A DNA stretch of 64,000 nt from Halomonas sp. Bachu 37 (GTDB lineage: Bacteria; Pseudomonadota; Gammaproteobacteria; Pseudomonadales; Halomonadaceae). The notes under the pieces are model-generated. The model made no database searches. It was given only the letters and a program-made list of their open reading frames with translations, and was not told where the DNA came from. Positions 26,931-35,328 of the stretch are shown in pieces. Numbering within the stretch: position 1 is the first letter of the stretch; each line of letters begins with the position of its first letter. The stretch covers positions 1,116,001 to 1,180,000 of the forward strand of contig NZ_CP137552.1 in NCBI RefSeq assembly GCF_039691755.1, given 5' to 3'. The position numbers and the translations under genes are program-made.

Positions 26931-29824
26931 TCCAGGCAGGGTTTCGCCTCAGGCTTGGCCAACAAGAAACCTTGCATATCGTTGCATCCGTGGCGCAGAA
27001 GGAAATGATATTGCTCCCAGGTTTCCACTCCCTCGGCCAGCACTTCGATCCCAAGACGGTGACTCAGGTCGATCATGCTCAGAATGATCGCCTCATCCTT
27101 GGAGTTACGCCCGATATCCTTGACGAAGCACTGATCTATCTTGATACGATCCAGGGGCATCTGCTTAAGTCGATTGAAGGAAGAATATCCGGTACCGAAG
27201 TCATCCAGTGCCAGACGATACCCCGCCTGGTGCAAGGCATTGAGCTGCTCCAGGGCAACATCGGGATCCTGCAACAAAAGGGTCTCGGTGATCTCTAGTT
27301 CGATACGATGCCTGGCCACACCGGAGGCATCGACCAATTCGTTCAAACGTATCACGAAATCTGCCTGGAGAAGCTGCAGGGGGGAAATATTGATCGCCAC
27401 ATAAGGTATCGTGTGGCCTGCATCTTGCCAACGGGCCAATTGACTGCACGCCATTGAAATCACCTGCCAGCCGATAGGCACGATCAGTTGGGTCTCTTCC
27501 GCCAGAGGAATGAACTGCGCGGGAGAAATCATGCCCTTGTCGGGGTGGGGCCATCGCAGTAACGCTTCAAAACCGCAAAGCTTACGCAACTCAAGCGAAT
27601 ACTGTCCTTGGTAGTACAGCACCAGTTCATGTCGGCTGATGGCCAAGCGCAAATCCTGTTCGAGAGCGAAACTTTCCAGACTCACCGCCGTATGGCGAGG
27701 CTGATAAACCTGCAACTGGTTCTTGCCGAGAAGCTTGGCCTGGTGCAGCGCGTTATCGGCGTTGCGTATCGCATCGCTGGCATTCGTGCCATCCCAGGGG
27801 CAAAGCACCACACCTAGACTGGCGGTGATTTGAAACGAAACCTGCCCGATCGACACGGTCTGCTGGGTAGTTTTCAACCAGTCCTGTCCCAGGCTCTTGG
27901 CATCCTCCAGCAGGGCCTCCGCTTCGTTTCGGGAAGTCGAGTAGATGACGGCAAACTCGTCTCCCCCCATACGATATAATGTTGCCCCGTTTCCCAAGCG
28001 CCCGTGCCAGCGAGTCGTCAGTTCAATGAGCAACTGATCTCCCGCACCGTGTCCCAGACTATCGTTGACGAGCTTGAAGCGATCCAGGTCCATCAGCATC
28101 AAGGCGAAACCCTGCACCGGCTCCTGGCGAAGCCGATGGTGCAAATCAGCTTCCAGCCGTGACCGGTTCGCCAGCCCGGTCAGAGTGTCATGGTGGGCCT
28201 GATACTCAAGGTCCCGGGTTTTCTCTTCCACTCGAAGTGCCAACGTGGCTTCACGCGTATGCATGCCGAGCACGACGGCGGCCCCCATCGCCCCAAGCAG
28301 CGTGAGTAGCAAGTTGAATTCGAACAACGTATTTCCGGGAGCCGCGAAGCGGTAACCATGGCCTGCGGCTACCGTCACCAGCCACGTCTGTTCCGCGAAA
28401 TCGAGGGTAAAACGTTCCTTCAGAGAACTTTCATAAAAGCTCTCGTAAAAACTCTCATGAGAACTCTCATGAGAACTCGGCTGCTCGAGAGGCAGGTAAT
28501 AGAAGCGATCCCCTGCCTGGCTCAGGGTTATCTCCATGAAGGCTAGTTCGCTCATGTTTACCGCGGCGCTCATCATTCGAGACACGGTAAAGACGCCGAC
28601 CACAAATCCCGCGAGAGACTGGTCGCTGTCAAGCGAAACCGCCTGGGGCTGACGTTGTGAGTGATACACCGGCTGCAGAATCAGATATCCCGGTTCATTC
28701 GGCGCCTGGGTCAGATGAATGACTTCAGTCGCGGTGGGTCGGCCGCTTTGAAACGCCCGATAAACCCACTGGCGACGATCCTCTTGAGATAATAAGTTGA
28801 ATCCAAGCGCCGCTTCGTTTTGCGCCAATGGCTCCACATACTGGACCACCACCATGGAATCGTCTTGTCCGAGGGAGTCGCCCTCGACGAGATAGTCGTC
28901 CCGATCCAGCAATTGCCGCGTCTGGCGCTCGAAGGTCTTGCGCTCGGCGACCGGTACTACCGGATCCCAAGAATACGCCAGCACTGATGGATTATCGGTA
29001 AATATCTGATAGGAGAGATCATGAAATACTTGTGGTGAGGGTGGCCGATCCCGGCTGAAGGCACGGGCCAGCTTGCCAAGGTCCGCCAGGTTCTGCTGAT
29101 ATATCCGGTTCAGGTTGGCTTGCAATATTTCCACGTCGCGGGCGAAGGATTGCTCGATTTGCCGCTTATGCTGATTCACTTGCCCCTGGTGAATAAAGAG
29201 AATGGCGGCTAAATTGCCGCCCAACAGGACTAGTAGTCGCCGCCTCGAGCGCCGGGAAATACCATTGGGAGCACGACTGAGCATAGCCAAGGCCAAGGGG
29301 GCGCCTACTACCACACCAAAACTGTCCCCCAACCACCAGCCCAGCCAGACATGTGCAGGATGTGGGCCGACGGGCGACGGAGTGAGCTGCCACAAGGCGG
29401 CAGTAGCGACGGTGGCACTGAGCAGAGTGGAGCCGAACCCTATCGCTAGAATGAAACCTGGAATACTCCCTTTCCGGCCACTGACCAATGGGTTTCCCAG
29501 TCGATGGACGCCCCAAACGCCTACCGCCGCTTGAGCCACGACACCTATCGCAATTTCCAATGCGGTCAGGTATACCCGAGGGTCCAGATTGAGCTCCCAT
29601 CCCCCCAGGTACGAAATATTGAAGAGAAAACTACCGATGCCAGCACCCGGCAATACACCATAGCCAAAACGGACACCCGCCGCCAAAGCAAAGCCTGCCG
29701 GAAGCCAGAACGGGGTAGTATAGCTGTATCCCAAGGTATGACTGAGCAGTATGCCTGTCAGCAGATAGGTAGCCGCCAGCTCACTATTTTGTCTCACACA
29801 TGACTTCCGAGCTGACACCGGCAT
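26927..29824 (-). CDS. MASE1-CHASE-GGDEF-EAL cyclic-di-GMP signalling protein
   Basis: A 965-residue membrane protein that may make or break down cyclic di-GMP. About eight N-terminal membrane segments form a MASE1 sensor (TTPFWLPAGFALA). A periplasmic CHASE domain follows (NPSVLAYSWDPVVP), then another membrane segment, a GGDEF domain with intact YRMGGDEFAV, and an EAL domain with intact GFEALLRW and the DDFGTGYSSFNRLKQMP signature. Both catalytic motifs look complete, so the net activity cannot be predicted. The AGGAG lies only 2 nt from the ATG at 29824; a GTG two codons later has better spacing. Residues in the CHASE region contain a four-fold Ser/His/Tyr/Glu repeat. Confidence 0.92.
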   Translation of the reverse strand: MPVSARKSCVRQNSELAATYLLTGILLSHTLGYSYTTPFWLPAGFALAAGVRFGYGVLPGAGIGSFLFNISYLGGWELNLDPRVYLTALEIAIGVVAQAAVGVWGVHRLGNPLVSGRKGSIPGFILAIGFGSTLLSATVATAALWQLTPSPVGPHPAHVWLGWWLGDSFGVVVGAPLALAMLSRAPNGISRRSRRRLLVLLGGNLAAILFIHQGQVNQHKRQIEQSFARDVEILQANLNRIYQQNLADLGKLARAFSRDRPPSPQVFHDLSYQIFTDNPSVLAYSWDPVVPVAERKTFERQTRQLLDRDDYLVEGDSLGQDDSMVVVQYVEPLAQNEAALGFNLLSQEDRRQWVYRAFQSGRPTATEVIHLTQAPNEPGYLILQPVYHSQRQPQAVSLDSDQSLAGFVVGVFTVSRMMSAAVNMSELAFMEITLSQAGDRFYYLPLEQPSSHESSHESFYESFYESSLKERFTLDFAEQTWLVTVAAGHGYRFAAPGNTLFEFNLLLTLLGAMGAAVVLGMHTREATLALRVEEKTRDLEYQAHHDTLTGLANRSRLEADLHHRLRQEPVQGFALMLMDLDRFKLVNDSLGHGAGDQLLIELTTRWHGRLGNGATLYRMGGDEFAVIYSTSRNEAEALLEDAKSLGQDWLKTTQQTVSIGQVSFQITASLGVVLCPWDGTNASDAIRNADNALHQAKLLGKNQLQVYQPRHTAVSLESFALEQDLRLAISRHELVLYYQGQYSLELRKLCGFEALLRWPHPDKGMISPAQFIPLAEETQLIVPIGWQVISMACSQLARWQDAGHTIPYVAINISPLQLLQADFVIRLNELVDASGVARHRIELEITETLLLQDPDVALEQLNALHQAGYRLALDDFGTGYSSFNRLKQMPLDRIKIDQCFVKDIGRNSKDEAIILSMIDLSHRLGIEVLAEGVETWEQYHFLLRHGCNDMQGFLLAKPEAKPCLD
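28429..28476. repeat. Four in-frame 12-bp tandem repeats inside the GGDEF-EAL gene
   Basis: Four consecutive 12-nt units fill 28429-28476. The two units nearest the gene's 5' end are identical (CTCTCATGAGAA on the plus strand); the other two are diverged versions. Being 12 bp long they keep the frame and encode SHES, SHES, FYES, FYES. Such a repeat can change length by slippage without a frameshift. Confidence 0.85.
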
Positions 29825-29976
29825 TCTCCTACCAATCCATGGAAAAAGACTGATCCACCCAAACCTTCGCTACATAAAAACATGGCACCTGTTACTTGAT
29901 CCAGCAAACAAGGCAGGCTGGGAAGCTTTGCCAAGATCATTTAGCATTGGATACAAGTGTTTTGAGGATTTAGTCG

Positions 29977-30855
29977 ATGGCCATCCTGAAAGGATTCGTG
30001 AGCGTCATGCTGCTGACGCTAAATACCCTATTCTGGGGAGTGCCATTAGTGGCATTGACCCTGCTTAAAGTGATTGCACCGGGCTTTAAACTAAAACGGC
30101 TGCTCCTCGAAGGGCTCAATCGAGTTGCACTCAACTGGATCGGGTTCAATTTGTGGTGGATGCGGCACTGGTTGAAACCAGCGCTCACGGCTACCTTCCC
30201 CGATAATCTTAGCCCTCGCCAGTGGTGGCTGGTCATTTCGAATCACCGCAGCTGGACCGACATCTTCATGTTATTGATGGTGCTGCATCGTCGCATCCCC
30301 ATGCCGCGCTTTTTCCTGAAACGGGAATTGATCTGGATACCCATTGTAGGCTTGGCATTCTGGGCGCTGGAGTTCCCGTTCATGCGTCGCTTCACTCGCG
30401 ACCAGGTGCAGAAGAACCCCAAGCTGGCTAGAATTGATCGAGAAATGACTCAGCGCATGTGCGAAAGGGCACGTGACATGCCGATTGCCATTTTTAATTT
30501 CGTTGAAGGGACTCGTTTCACGCCCGCGAAACGCGATGCTCGCAACAGCCCTTTCAGGCATTTGCTAACTCCCAAGGCAGGGGGAGTTGCCCAGGTTCTC
30601 AGTCTGCTTGGGGACAAGCTGGACGGTATCCTGGATATCACCATCAGTTACCGCAATCCTTCTCCAAGCTTCTGGGACTTTCTTTGTGGCAAGGAGCAGC
30701 CTGTCATGCTCCACGTCCGACGGCTCGATGTTCCTGCCTGGATGCAAGATATCGATTATCAGGAATCTCAGCACAAGGAACGCTTTCATTCATGGCTCAA
30801 TGCACTGTGGCAAGAAAAAGATGCCGCACTCGACAAGCGTCTCGATCATCTTTGA
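29977..30855 (+). CDS. PlsC-family 1-acyl-glycerol-phosphate acyltransferase (YihG-like)
   Basis: Membrane acyltransferase of the LPLAT family, acting on lysophosphatidic acid or a related lysolipid. The 292-residue protein has an N-terminal hydrophobic segment, the catalytic NHxxxxD motif as NHRSWTD, the RELIWIPIVG strand, and the FVEGTRFTPAKRD motif III. This version with RFTPAKR is typical of the YihG/YihG-like subgroup rather than the main PlsC. The ATG at 29977 follows GAGG. Its TGA stop overlaps the probable TTG start of the next gene, implying coupling. Substrate is inferred from the family. Confidence 0.88.
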   Translation: MAILKGFVSVMLLTLNTLFWGVPLVALTLLKVIAPGFKLKRLLLEGLNRVALNWIGFNLWWMRHWLKPALTATFPDNLSPRQWWLVISNHRSWTDIFMLLMVLHRRIPMPRFFLKRELIWIPIVGLAFWALEFPFMRRFTRDQVQKNPKLARIDREMTQRMCERARDMPIAIFNFVEGTRFTPAKRDARNSPFRHLLTPKAGGVAQVLSLLGDKLDGILDITISYRNPSPSFWDFLCGKEQPVMLHVRRLDVPAWMQDIDYQESQHKERFHSWLNALWQEKDAALDKRLDHL

Positions 30856-31763
30856 GACGCTTCGCGTTCTGTTTATTTTTATCGTTGAGTTTTCTTCAGG
30901 GATGCGCTGCTCCTACCGAGCGTACACAGCAGCGCATAGATACCGCGCCGAGTGGCCACGCACCAAGTCACTGGATCCGCGTATCTCGCGGCGACACCTT
31001 GAGTTCCCTGGCCGCTCAAGCCAGGATTCCCATCGAGCGCTTACAGCGATTCAATCCCGGCACTGATTCCCGGCGGTTGACTGTCGGCCAACGGCTAATG
31101 TTACCGACTCAACAGGAGCGAGCCCCGTCCGGTGGGCCTTACCGATACCAGGTTCGAGCAGGTGATACTTATTCGAAAATCGCACGCCATTTCGGCACCA
31201 CTGCAAGCCGAATTCAAAGTGCCAACCCTGGCACCTCGCCCACCCAATTGCGCATAGGCCAGCTTATTACCGTCCCATTGACGGGAGGAAGTTCAAGTCG
31301 CAGTGCTCCGGCCCGCAAGGTGCCACAAGCTTCGCCCACACCGCCGGCGTCTACAGCTTCACCTTCGGCTTCCGCCAGCCTGCCCGTTTCCGCCCAGCGG
31401 TGGCCGTGGCCGCTTGACGACTACCGAGTGGTGCGCCGATTCGGCCCAGATAGCCGAGGAACACTGCAGCCCATGTTGCTGGCTACGCAGGCTGGCGCCA
31501 AGGCTAAAGCCGTGGCTCCAGGAGAAGTTCGTTTCGCCGATAATATGCGTCAGCTCGGTCAGGTAGTAATCGTCCATCATGCGGACAACCTGCAGACTGT
31601 CTACGCACTATGCGATTCCCTGCTGGTTGCGGTAGGAACGCGAGTCGATAGAGGCACTCCACTGTGTACCGTGGGACAAAGCAACTCTACCCAGCGCCAT
31701 GATCTGCTGTTCGATCTTCGCCAACAGGGCAAGCCCATCGACCCGCGTCAAGTATTGAAATGA
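30852..31763 (+). CDS. LysM / degenerate LytM (M23) lipoprotein, NlpD/EnvC-like
   Basis: Outer-membrane-type lipoprotein with lipobox LQGC, two LysM peptidoglycan-binding repeats (WIRVSRGDTLSSLA and YRYQVRAGDTYSKIA), a Ser/Pro/Ala-rich linker and a C-terminal LytM domain. The zinc-site motifs of active M23 enzymes are replaced (YALCD where YAHL is usual, RHDLLFDLR where HLHFE is usual). It therefore probably activates amidases rather than cutting peptidoglycan, as NlpD and EnvC do. The TTG at 30852, overlapping the upstream TGA, gives an 18-residue signal peptide (MRRFAFCLFLSLSFLQGC). An ATG at 30792 gives a longer leader, so the start is uncertain. Confidence 0.82.
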   Translation: MRRFAFCLFLSLSFLQGCAAPTERTQQRIDTAPSGHAPSHWIRVSRGDTLSSLAAQARIPIERLQRFNPGTDSRRLTVGQRLMLPTQQERAPSGGPYRYQVRAGDTYSKIARHFGTTASRIQSANPGTSPTQLRIGQLITVPLTGGSSSRSAPARKVPQASPTPPASTASPSASASLPVSAQRWPWPLDDYRVVRRFGPDSRGTLQPMLLATQAGAKAKAVAPGEVRFADNMRQLGQVVIVHHADNLQTVYALCDSLLVAVGTRVDRGTPLCTVGQSNSTQRHDLLFDLRQQGKPIDPRQVLK

Positions 31764-31785
31764 ACTATCTTCTTGATATATCGAT

Positions 31786-31810
31786 GCCCTAGGCTCATCT
31801 AGGCTAGGGC
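31786..31810. terminator. Hairpin between the LysM gene and gcvT
   Basis: A 7-bp inverted repeat (GCCCTAG at 31786-31792 and its complement at 31804-31810) with an 11-nt loop lies in the 64-nt gap between the two convergent genes. No T-run follows, so this is a weak terminator candidate. Confidence 0.35.
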
Positions 31811-31827
31811 CAATCAGGAAAGTTTGT

Positions 31828-32940
31828 TCAACCGCGATAATAGCCAGGTTTCACGAAAGGGGTCGGCGTCACTGTCATCGGCAGTTGCTTGCCCCGCACT
31901 TCTGCCAATACCTGGGTACCCGGCTCGGCCAATTCGATATCCACATACCCCATCGCTATCGGCTTACCTATACTCGGACCAAAGCCCCCTGAAGTCACGC
32001 AACCGATAGGCTCACCTTGGGTGTCGTATAACTTCGCCCCCTCTCGAACTGGTGCCTTCCCTTCGGCCACCAAACCCACGCGCTTGCGAGTATGATCCTT
32101 GGCATCGATCTGATGAAGAATCATGTCAGCGCCGGGGAAGCCCCCTGGTCTCTCTCCGCCATGGCGCCGCGGTTTGCCGATGGCCCAAATCAAACCGGCT
32201 TCCACCGGCGTGGTTTCGGCATCCATATCATGCCCATAGAGACAGAGACCCGCTTCCAGTCGTAGCGAGTCACGAGCCCCCAGTCCTATTGCTTCGACCT
32301 CCGGTTCTGCCAGCAGGCGCTTGGCCAGCGCTTCAGCATTCTCGGCCGCAACGGAAATTTCGAATCCATCTTCACCGGTGTAGCCGCTACGGCTGATCCA
32401 GACTTCATGATCATCCAATTGGAAGCGGCCGTGCTGCATGAAAACCAACTCACACGCTGCGGGACACAGCCGCTGCATTACGTTCACGGCTTGGGGGCCT
32501 TGCAGTGCCAGTAATCCTCGGTCCAGTACCTCAATGTCATGAGTGTTGCCCAGGCTGGCTCGCAAGTGAGCGATATCCTGGTCCTTGCAAGCCGCGTTGA
32601 CCACCAGATAAAAATGGTCGCCCGCATTCACCAGCATCAGGTCATCGAGAATGCCACCTTCAAGGCTGGTAAATAATCCGTACCGCTGCATGCCGGTACC
32701 CAACCCTTCCAGGTCGGAGGGAACGAGAGTCTCCAGCGCCTGGGCCACTTTTTCTCCTGAAACCAGAATCTGCCCCATATGGGACACATCGAATAGCCCA
32801 CAGGCGGCTCGCGTATGCTCGTGCTCTTTCTTCACACCCAAGGGATACTGCACGGGCATTTCGTAGCCCGCGAATGGCACCATTCTGGCGCCTAGGGATA
32901 CATGCAGCGCATGCAAGGGGGTCTGCTTGAGATGGGCCAT
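31828..32940 (-). CDS. gcvT: Glycine cleavage system T protein (aminomethyltransferase)
   Basis: Transfers the methylene group from the aminomethyl-lipoyl arm of GcvH to tetrahydrofolate, releasing ammonia. The 370-residue protein has the folate-binding N-terminus HALHVSLGARMVPFAGYEMPVQY, GLFDVSHMG, and RSGYTGEDGFEI plus RDSLRLEAGLCLYGHDM. The ATG at 32940 is preceded by GAGGAG at 7 nt, so the longer frame is rejected. It lies downstream of the Na+/alanine-glycine symporter, separated from it by a strong terminator, while gcvH and gcvP are divergently placed on the other strand. Confidence 0.97.
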   Translation of the reverse strand: MAHLKQTPLHALHVSLGARMVPFAGYEMPVQYPLGVKKEHEHTRAACGLFDVSHMGQILVSGEKVAQALETLVPSDLEGLGTGMQRYGLFTSLEGGILDDLMLVNAGDHFYLVVNAACKDQDIAHLRASLGNTHDIEVLDRGLLALQGPQAVNVMQRLCPAACELVFMQHGRFQLDDHEVWISRSGYTGEDGFEISVAAENAEALAKRLLAEPEVEAIGLGARDSLRLEAGLCLYGHDMDAETTPVEAGLIWAIGKPRRHGGERPGGFPGADMILHQIDAKDHTRKRVGLVAEGKAPVREGAKLYDTQGEPIGCVTSGGFGPSIGKPIAMGYVDIELAEPGTQVLAEVRGKQLPMTVTPTPFVKPGYYRG

Positions 32941-32969
32941 AAACGACTCCTCTATCAAAACGGGTAAAA

Positions 32970-33006
32970 CGAAAAAAGAACGGGAAGGTGCTTAAACACC
33001 TTCCCG
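32970..33006 (-). terminator. Strong intrinsic terminator after the AGCS symporter gene
   Basis: A perfect 10-bp GC-rich stem (CGGGAAGGTG at 32981-32990 and its complement at 32997-33006) with a 6-nt loop is followed on the minus strand by the T-rich run TTCTTTTTTC (32971-32980). It lies 27 nt after the symporter stop and 30 nt before the gcvT ATG. gcvT therefore needs read-through or its own promoter inside this small space. Confidence 0.85.
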
Positions 33007-33032
33007 ATCTTCTTGGCAGTTTATTTCAAGCC

Positions 33033-34433
33033 TTACGGCTTGTCGTTGCCGAGTTCTTCTCCCGGCAATACATCTTTCCCATTGAAATAATCCCGCGTCA
33101 GCTTGAAGACCACAGGAGAAAGCAGGGCCAGGGCGATCAAGTTGGGAATCGCCATCATGGCGTTGAAGGTGTCCGCCATCAGCCAGATAAAGCCTAACTG
33201 CGCCATGGCTCCCAAGGGGATCGCCAAGACGAAAAGGACACGATAAAGCATAATGGAACGAGTACCGAACAGGAACTGGAAGCATTTCTCGCCGTAGAAT
33301 GACCAGCCCAGAATAGTGGTGAAGGCAAAGACCGCCAGGGCCAGCGAGACAATCTGATTGCCCACTCCAGGCAAGGCGGCATCAAACGACAACGCGGTCA
33401 GTGAGGCGCCGGCTTCGCCCTCCATCCATACGGTAGAGGTCAGGATGACTAGCGCCGTGATGGTACAAACGATGATGGTATCGATAAAGGTACCCAGCAT
33501 CGCGATCAACCCCTGACGTACCGGGTTCTTGGTCTGCGCAGCAGCGTGGGCAATGGGTGCACTCCCCAACCCCGCCTCGTTGGAAAAGATACCGCGAGCC
33601 ACCCCGAAACGAATCGCTGCCATGACCGCTGCTCCGGCAAAACCACCAGCGGCTGCTATAGGATTGAAGGCATAATAGAAGATCAAGCTGAACGCCTCAC
33701 CGAGCTGTCCGGCATTGACGATCAACACGGCTAACCCGGCCAGCACATAGGCGATCCCCATGATCGGCACCAGCTTACCGGCAACCTTGGCGATCCGCTT
33801 GATCCCCCCCAGTATCACTGCCCCCGCGAGCACCATGATGACAATACCCGTCAACCAGTGAGGAATGGCAAAGGTGGAATCCAGCGCATCCGCCACGGAG
33901 TTGGACTGCACGGTGTTACCGATTCCAAAGGCAGCTACCGCCCCGAAGAAAGCAAAGGCGCCGCCTAGCCATAACCATTTTTTTCCCAGACCATTCTTGA
34001 TATAGAACATCGGTCCGCCAACATGGTAGCCAGTATTATCCGTTTCACGATAGCGAACTGCCAGGACCGCTTCGGCGAACTTGGTCGCCATGCCGACCAG
34101 AGCGGTAATCCACATCCAGAACACCGCCCCGGGGCCACCCAAGGCGATAGCCGTCGCCACCCCGGCAATATTACCCGTTCCGATAGTCGCTGAAAGCGCC
34201 GTCATCAAGGCATTGAAAGGTGATATCTCACCTTCGTCATCAGGCTTTTCCGTGGCTTTCTGGACCGGCGTACGGCCTTGCCACATCAGCTTGAACCCCA
34301 TGCCCAGCTTTCTAATCGGCATCAACTTCAAGCCAATCTGCAAGTAGAGGCCCACGCCAAGTAACAGCACAAGCATCAATGGCCCCCATACCACCCCATT
34401 GATAGCGCCGAAGACACTCGTTAACGTATCCAC
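33033..34433 (-). CDS. Sodium:alanine/glycine symporter (AGCS family)
   Basis: Inner-membrane Na+-coupled uptake carrier for alanine or glycine. The 466-residue protein has about eleven hydrophobic segments and family signatures such as SATIGTGNIAGVATAIALGG, GGPMFYIKNGL and FGVARGIFSNEAGLGSAPIAHAAAQT. The gene sits between gcvT and gcvH. A physiological link to glycine supply for the cleavage system is plausible, but the actual amino acid cannot be read from the sequence. The ATG at 34433 sits after AAGGAG-like sequence. A strong terminator follows. Confidence 0.93.
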   Translation of the reverse strand: MDTLTSVFGAINGVVWGPLMLVLLLGVGLYLQIGLKLMPIRKLGMGFKLMWQGRTPVQKATEKPDDEGEISPFNALMTALSATIGTGNIAGVATAIALGGPGAVFWMWITALVGMATKFAEAVLAVRYRETDNTGYHVGGPMFYIKNGLGKKWLWLGGAFAFFGAVAAFGIGNTVQSNSVADALDSTFAIPHWLTGIVIMVLAGAVILGGIKRIAKVAGKLVPIMGIAYVLAGLAVLIVNAGQLGEAFSLIFYYAFNPIAAAGGFAGAAVMAAIRFGVARGIFSNEAGLGSAPIAHAAAQTKNPVRQGLIAMLGTFIDTIIVCTITALVILTSTVWMEGEAGASLTALSFDAALPGVGNQIVSLALAVFAFTTILGWSFYGEKCFQFLFGTRSIMLYRVLFVLAIPLGAMAQLGFIWLMADTFNAMMAIPNLIALALLSPVVFKLTRDYFNGKDVLPGEELGNDKP

Positions 34434-34849
34434 TTTATTCTCCTTTTCCCTTGGTTAGCTTTTATGCCTGACCACTTGCCACGAGGCTCTGGCCTGTACT
34501 GCCTGTCATGCCAGCGCAGGCAGACAGATCAGCATGTTTTACACCATCTACCCAGAGTTCTTCCATGGTTTGGTGTTCGATCAGGGTAAAATAAGCTGTC
34601 TAGTGACAATAACCGATACTGGCAACGGCAAACCCGCTGTGGGGATACCAACGCCTGAAGGCAACAAGGAAACTTGTTTCCGATAAGAAACACGCTACCA
34701 TATCCGGACAAAATGAAAGGCCAGTCCGATCGCAATCGCTAACGCAGTTCATGCGCGTATCGTGGCAAGAGTCGCCAAGCAATACTGTTGGCGTTACTAT
34801 TTGCCGCTCAGCCTGTTCGTTCAGCAACTGTTTCATATAGGAAATGAAG
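34434..34849. promoter_or_regulatory. 416-nt divergent regulatory region between the symporter and gcvH
   Basis: No coding gene is supported here. The plus strand carries small stem-loops before gcvH: GCC/GGC around TGAA near 34653-34661, and AACAAG-GAAA-CTTGTT near 34663-34678 with a GNRA tetraloop. On the symporter side there is a 7-bp inverted repeat (34499-34505 with 34517-34523). I looked for the conserved cores of a glycine riboswitch on both strands and did not find them. Function remains unassigned. Confidence 0.4.
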
Positions 34850-35242
34850 ATGAGCAATATCCCCACCAATTTGCGTTACGCCGAAAGCCATGAATGGGTT
34901 CTGGATCATGGTGACGGCACCGTCACCATCGGTATTACCGATCATGCCCAGCAAGCCTTGGGTGATGTGGTGTTTGTCGAACTGCCTGAGCCCGAACGCG
35001 AACTGAACAAAGGCGACGAATTCGGCGTGATCGAATCCGTCAAGGCCGCTTCCGACCTCTACTCTCCTGTGAGCGGTCAAGTCATCGAAGTCAATGAAAC
35101 GCTGGAAGACGCACCCGAGACGGTCAACGAGTCCCCCTACGCTGATGGCTGGATCATGAAGGTACGCCTTGGCTCCGATAATAAGCTCGACGGGTTACTC
35201 GATGCTGACGGTTACCAGTCCTTGATCGATAACGCCGAATAA
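34850..35242 (+). CDS. gcvH: Glycine cleavage system H protein (lipoyl carrier)
   Basis: Small protein whose lipoyl-lysine shuttles the aminomethyl group between GcvP, GcvT and dihydrolipoamide dehydrogenase. The 130-residue sequence begins MSNIPTNLRYAESHEWV and has the lipoylation site Lys65 in GVIESVKAASDLYSPVSG. Two ATG codons occur at 34844 and 34850. The second is chosen because AGGAA lies 6 nt before it, whereas it directly touches the first. It is followed by gcvP after 86 nt that contain a hairpin. Confidence 0.97.
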   Translation: MSNIPTNLRYAESHEWVLDHGDGTVTIGITDHAQQALGDVVFVELPEPERELNKGDEFGVIESVKAASDLYSPVSGQVIEVNETLEDAPETVNESPYADGWIMKVRLGSDNKLDGLLDADGYQSLIDNAE

Positions 35243-35250
35243 ACCCACGA

Positions 35251-35275
35251 TAAGCCTGCCTTGGTTGCAGGCTTA
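35251..35275 (+). other. Intercistronic hairpin between gcvH and gcvP
   Basis: A 9-bp perfect inverted repeat (TAAGCCTGC at 35251-35259 and its complement at 35267-35275) begins 8 nt after the gcvH stop. No T-run follows. It may reduce read-through into gcvP or protect the gcvH message so that H protein is made in excess over P protein. Confidence 0.5.
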
Positions 35276-35328
35276 CGATCCCTGGCTCCTTTACTGCTCC
35301 GATTCACCTACCCGCTTGGATTCCCTGC

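Noticed and set aside
30684..31763. Long 359-codon form of the LysM lipoprotein
   Set aside because: The upstream 56 codons overlap the acyltransferase gene and precede the signal peptide; the TTG at 30852 or ATG at 30792 is more plausible.
34601..34843. Possible glycine riboswitch upstream of gcvH
   Set aside because: The conserved riboswitch cores (GCCGAAGG-type and CTCAGG-type segments) were not found on either strand, so I report only unassigned structure.
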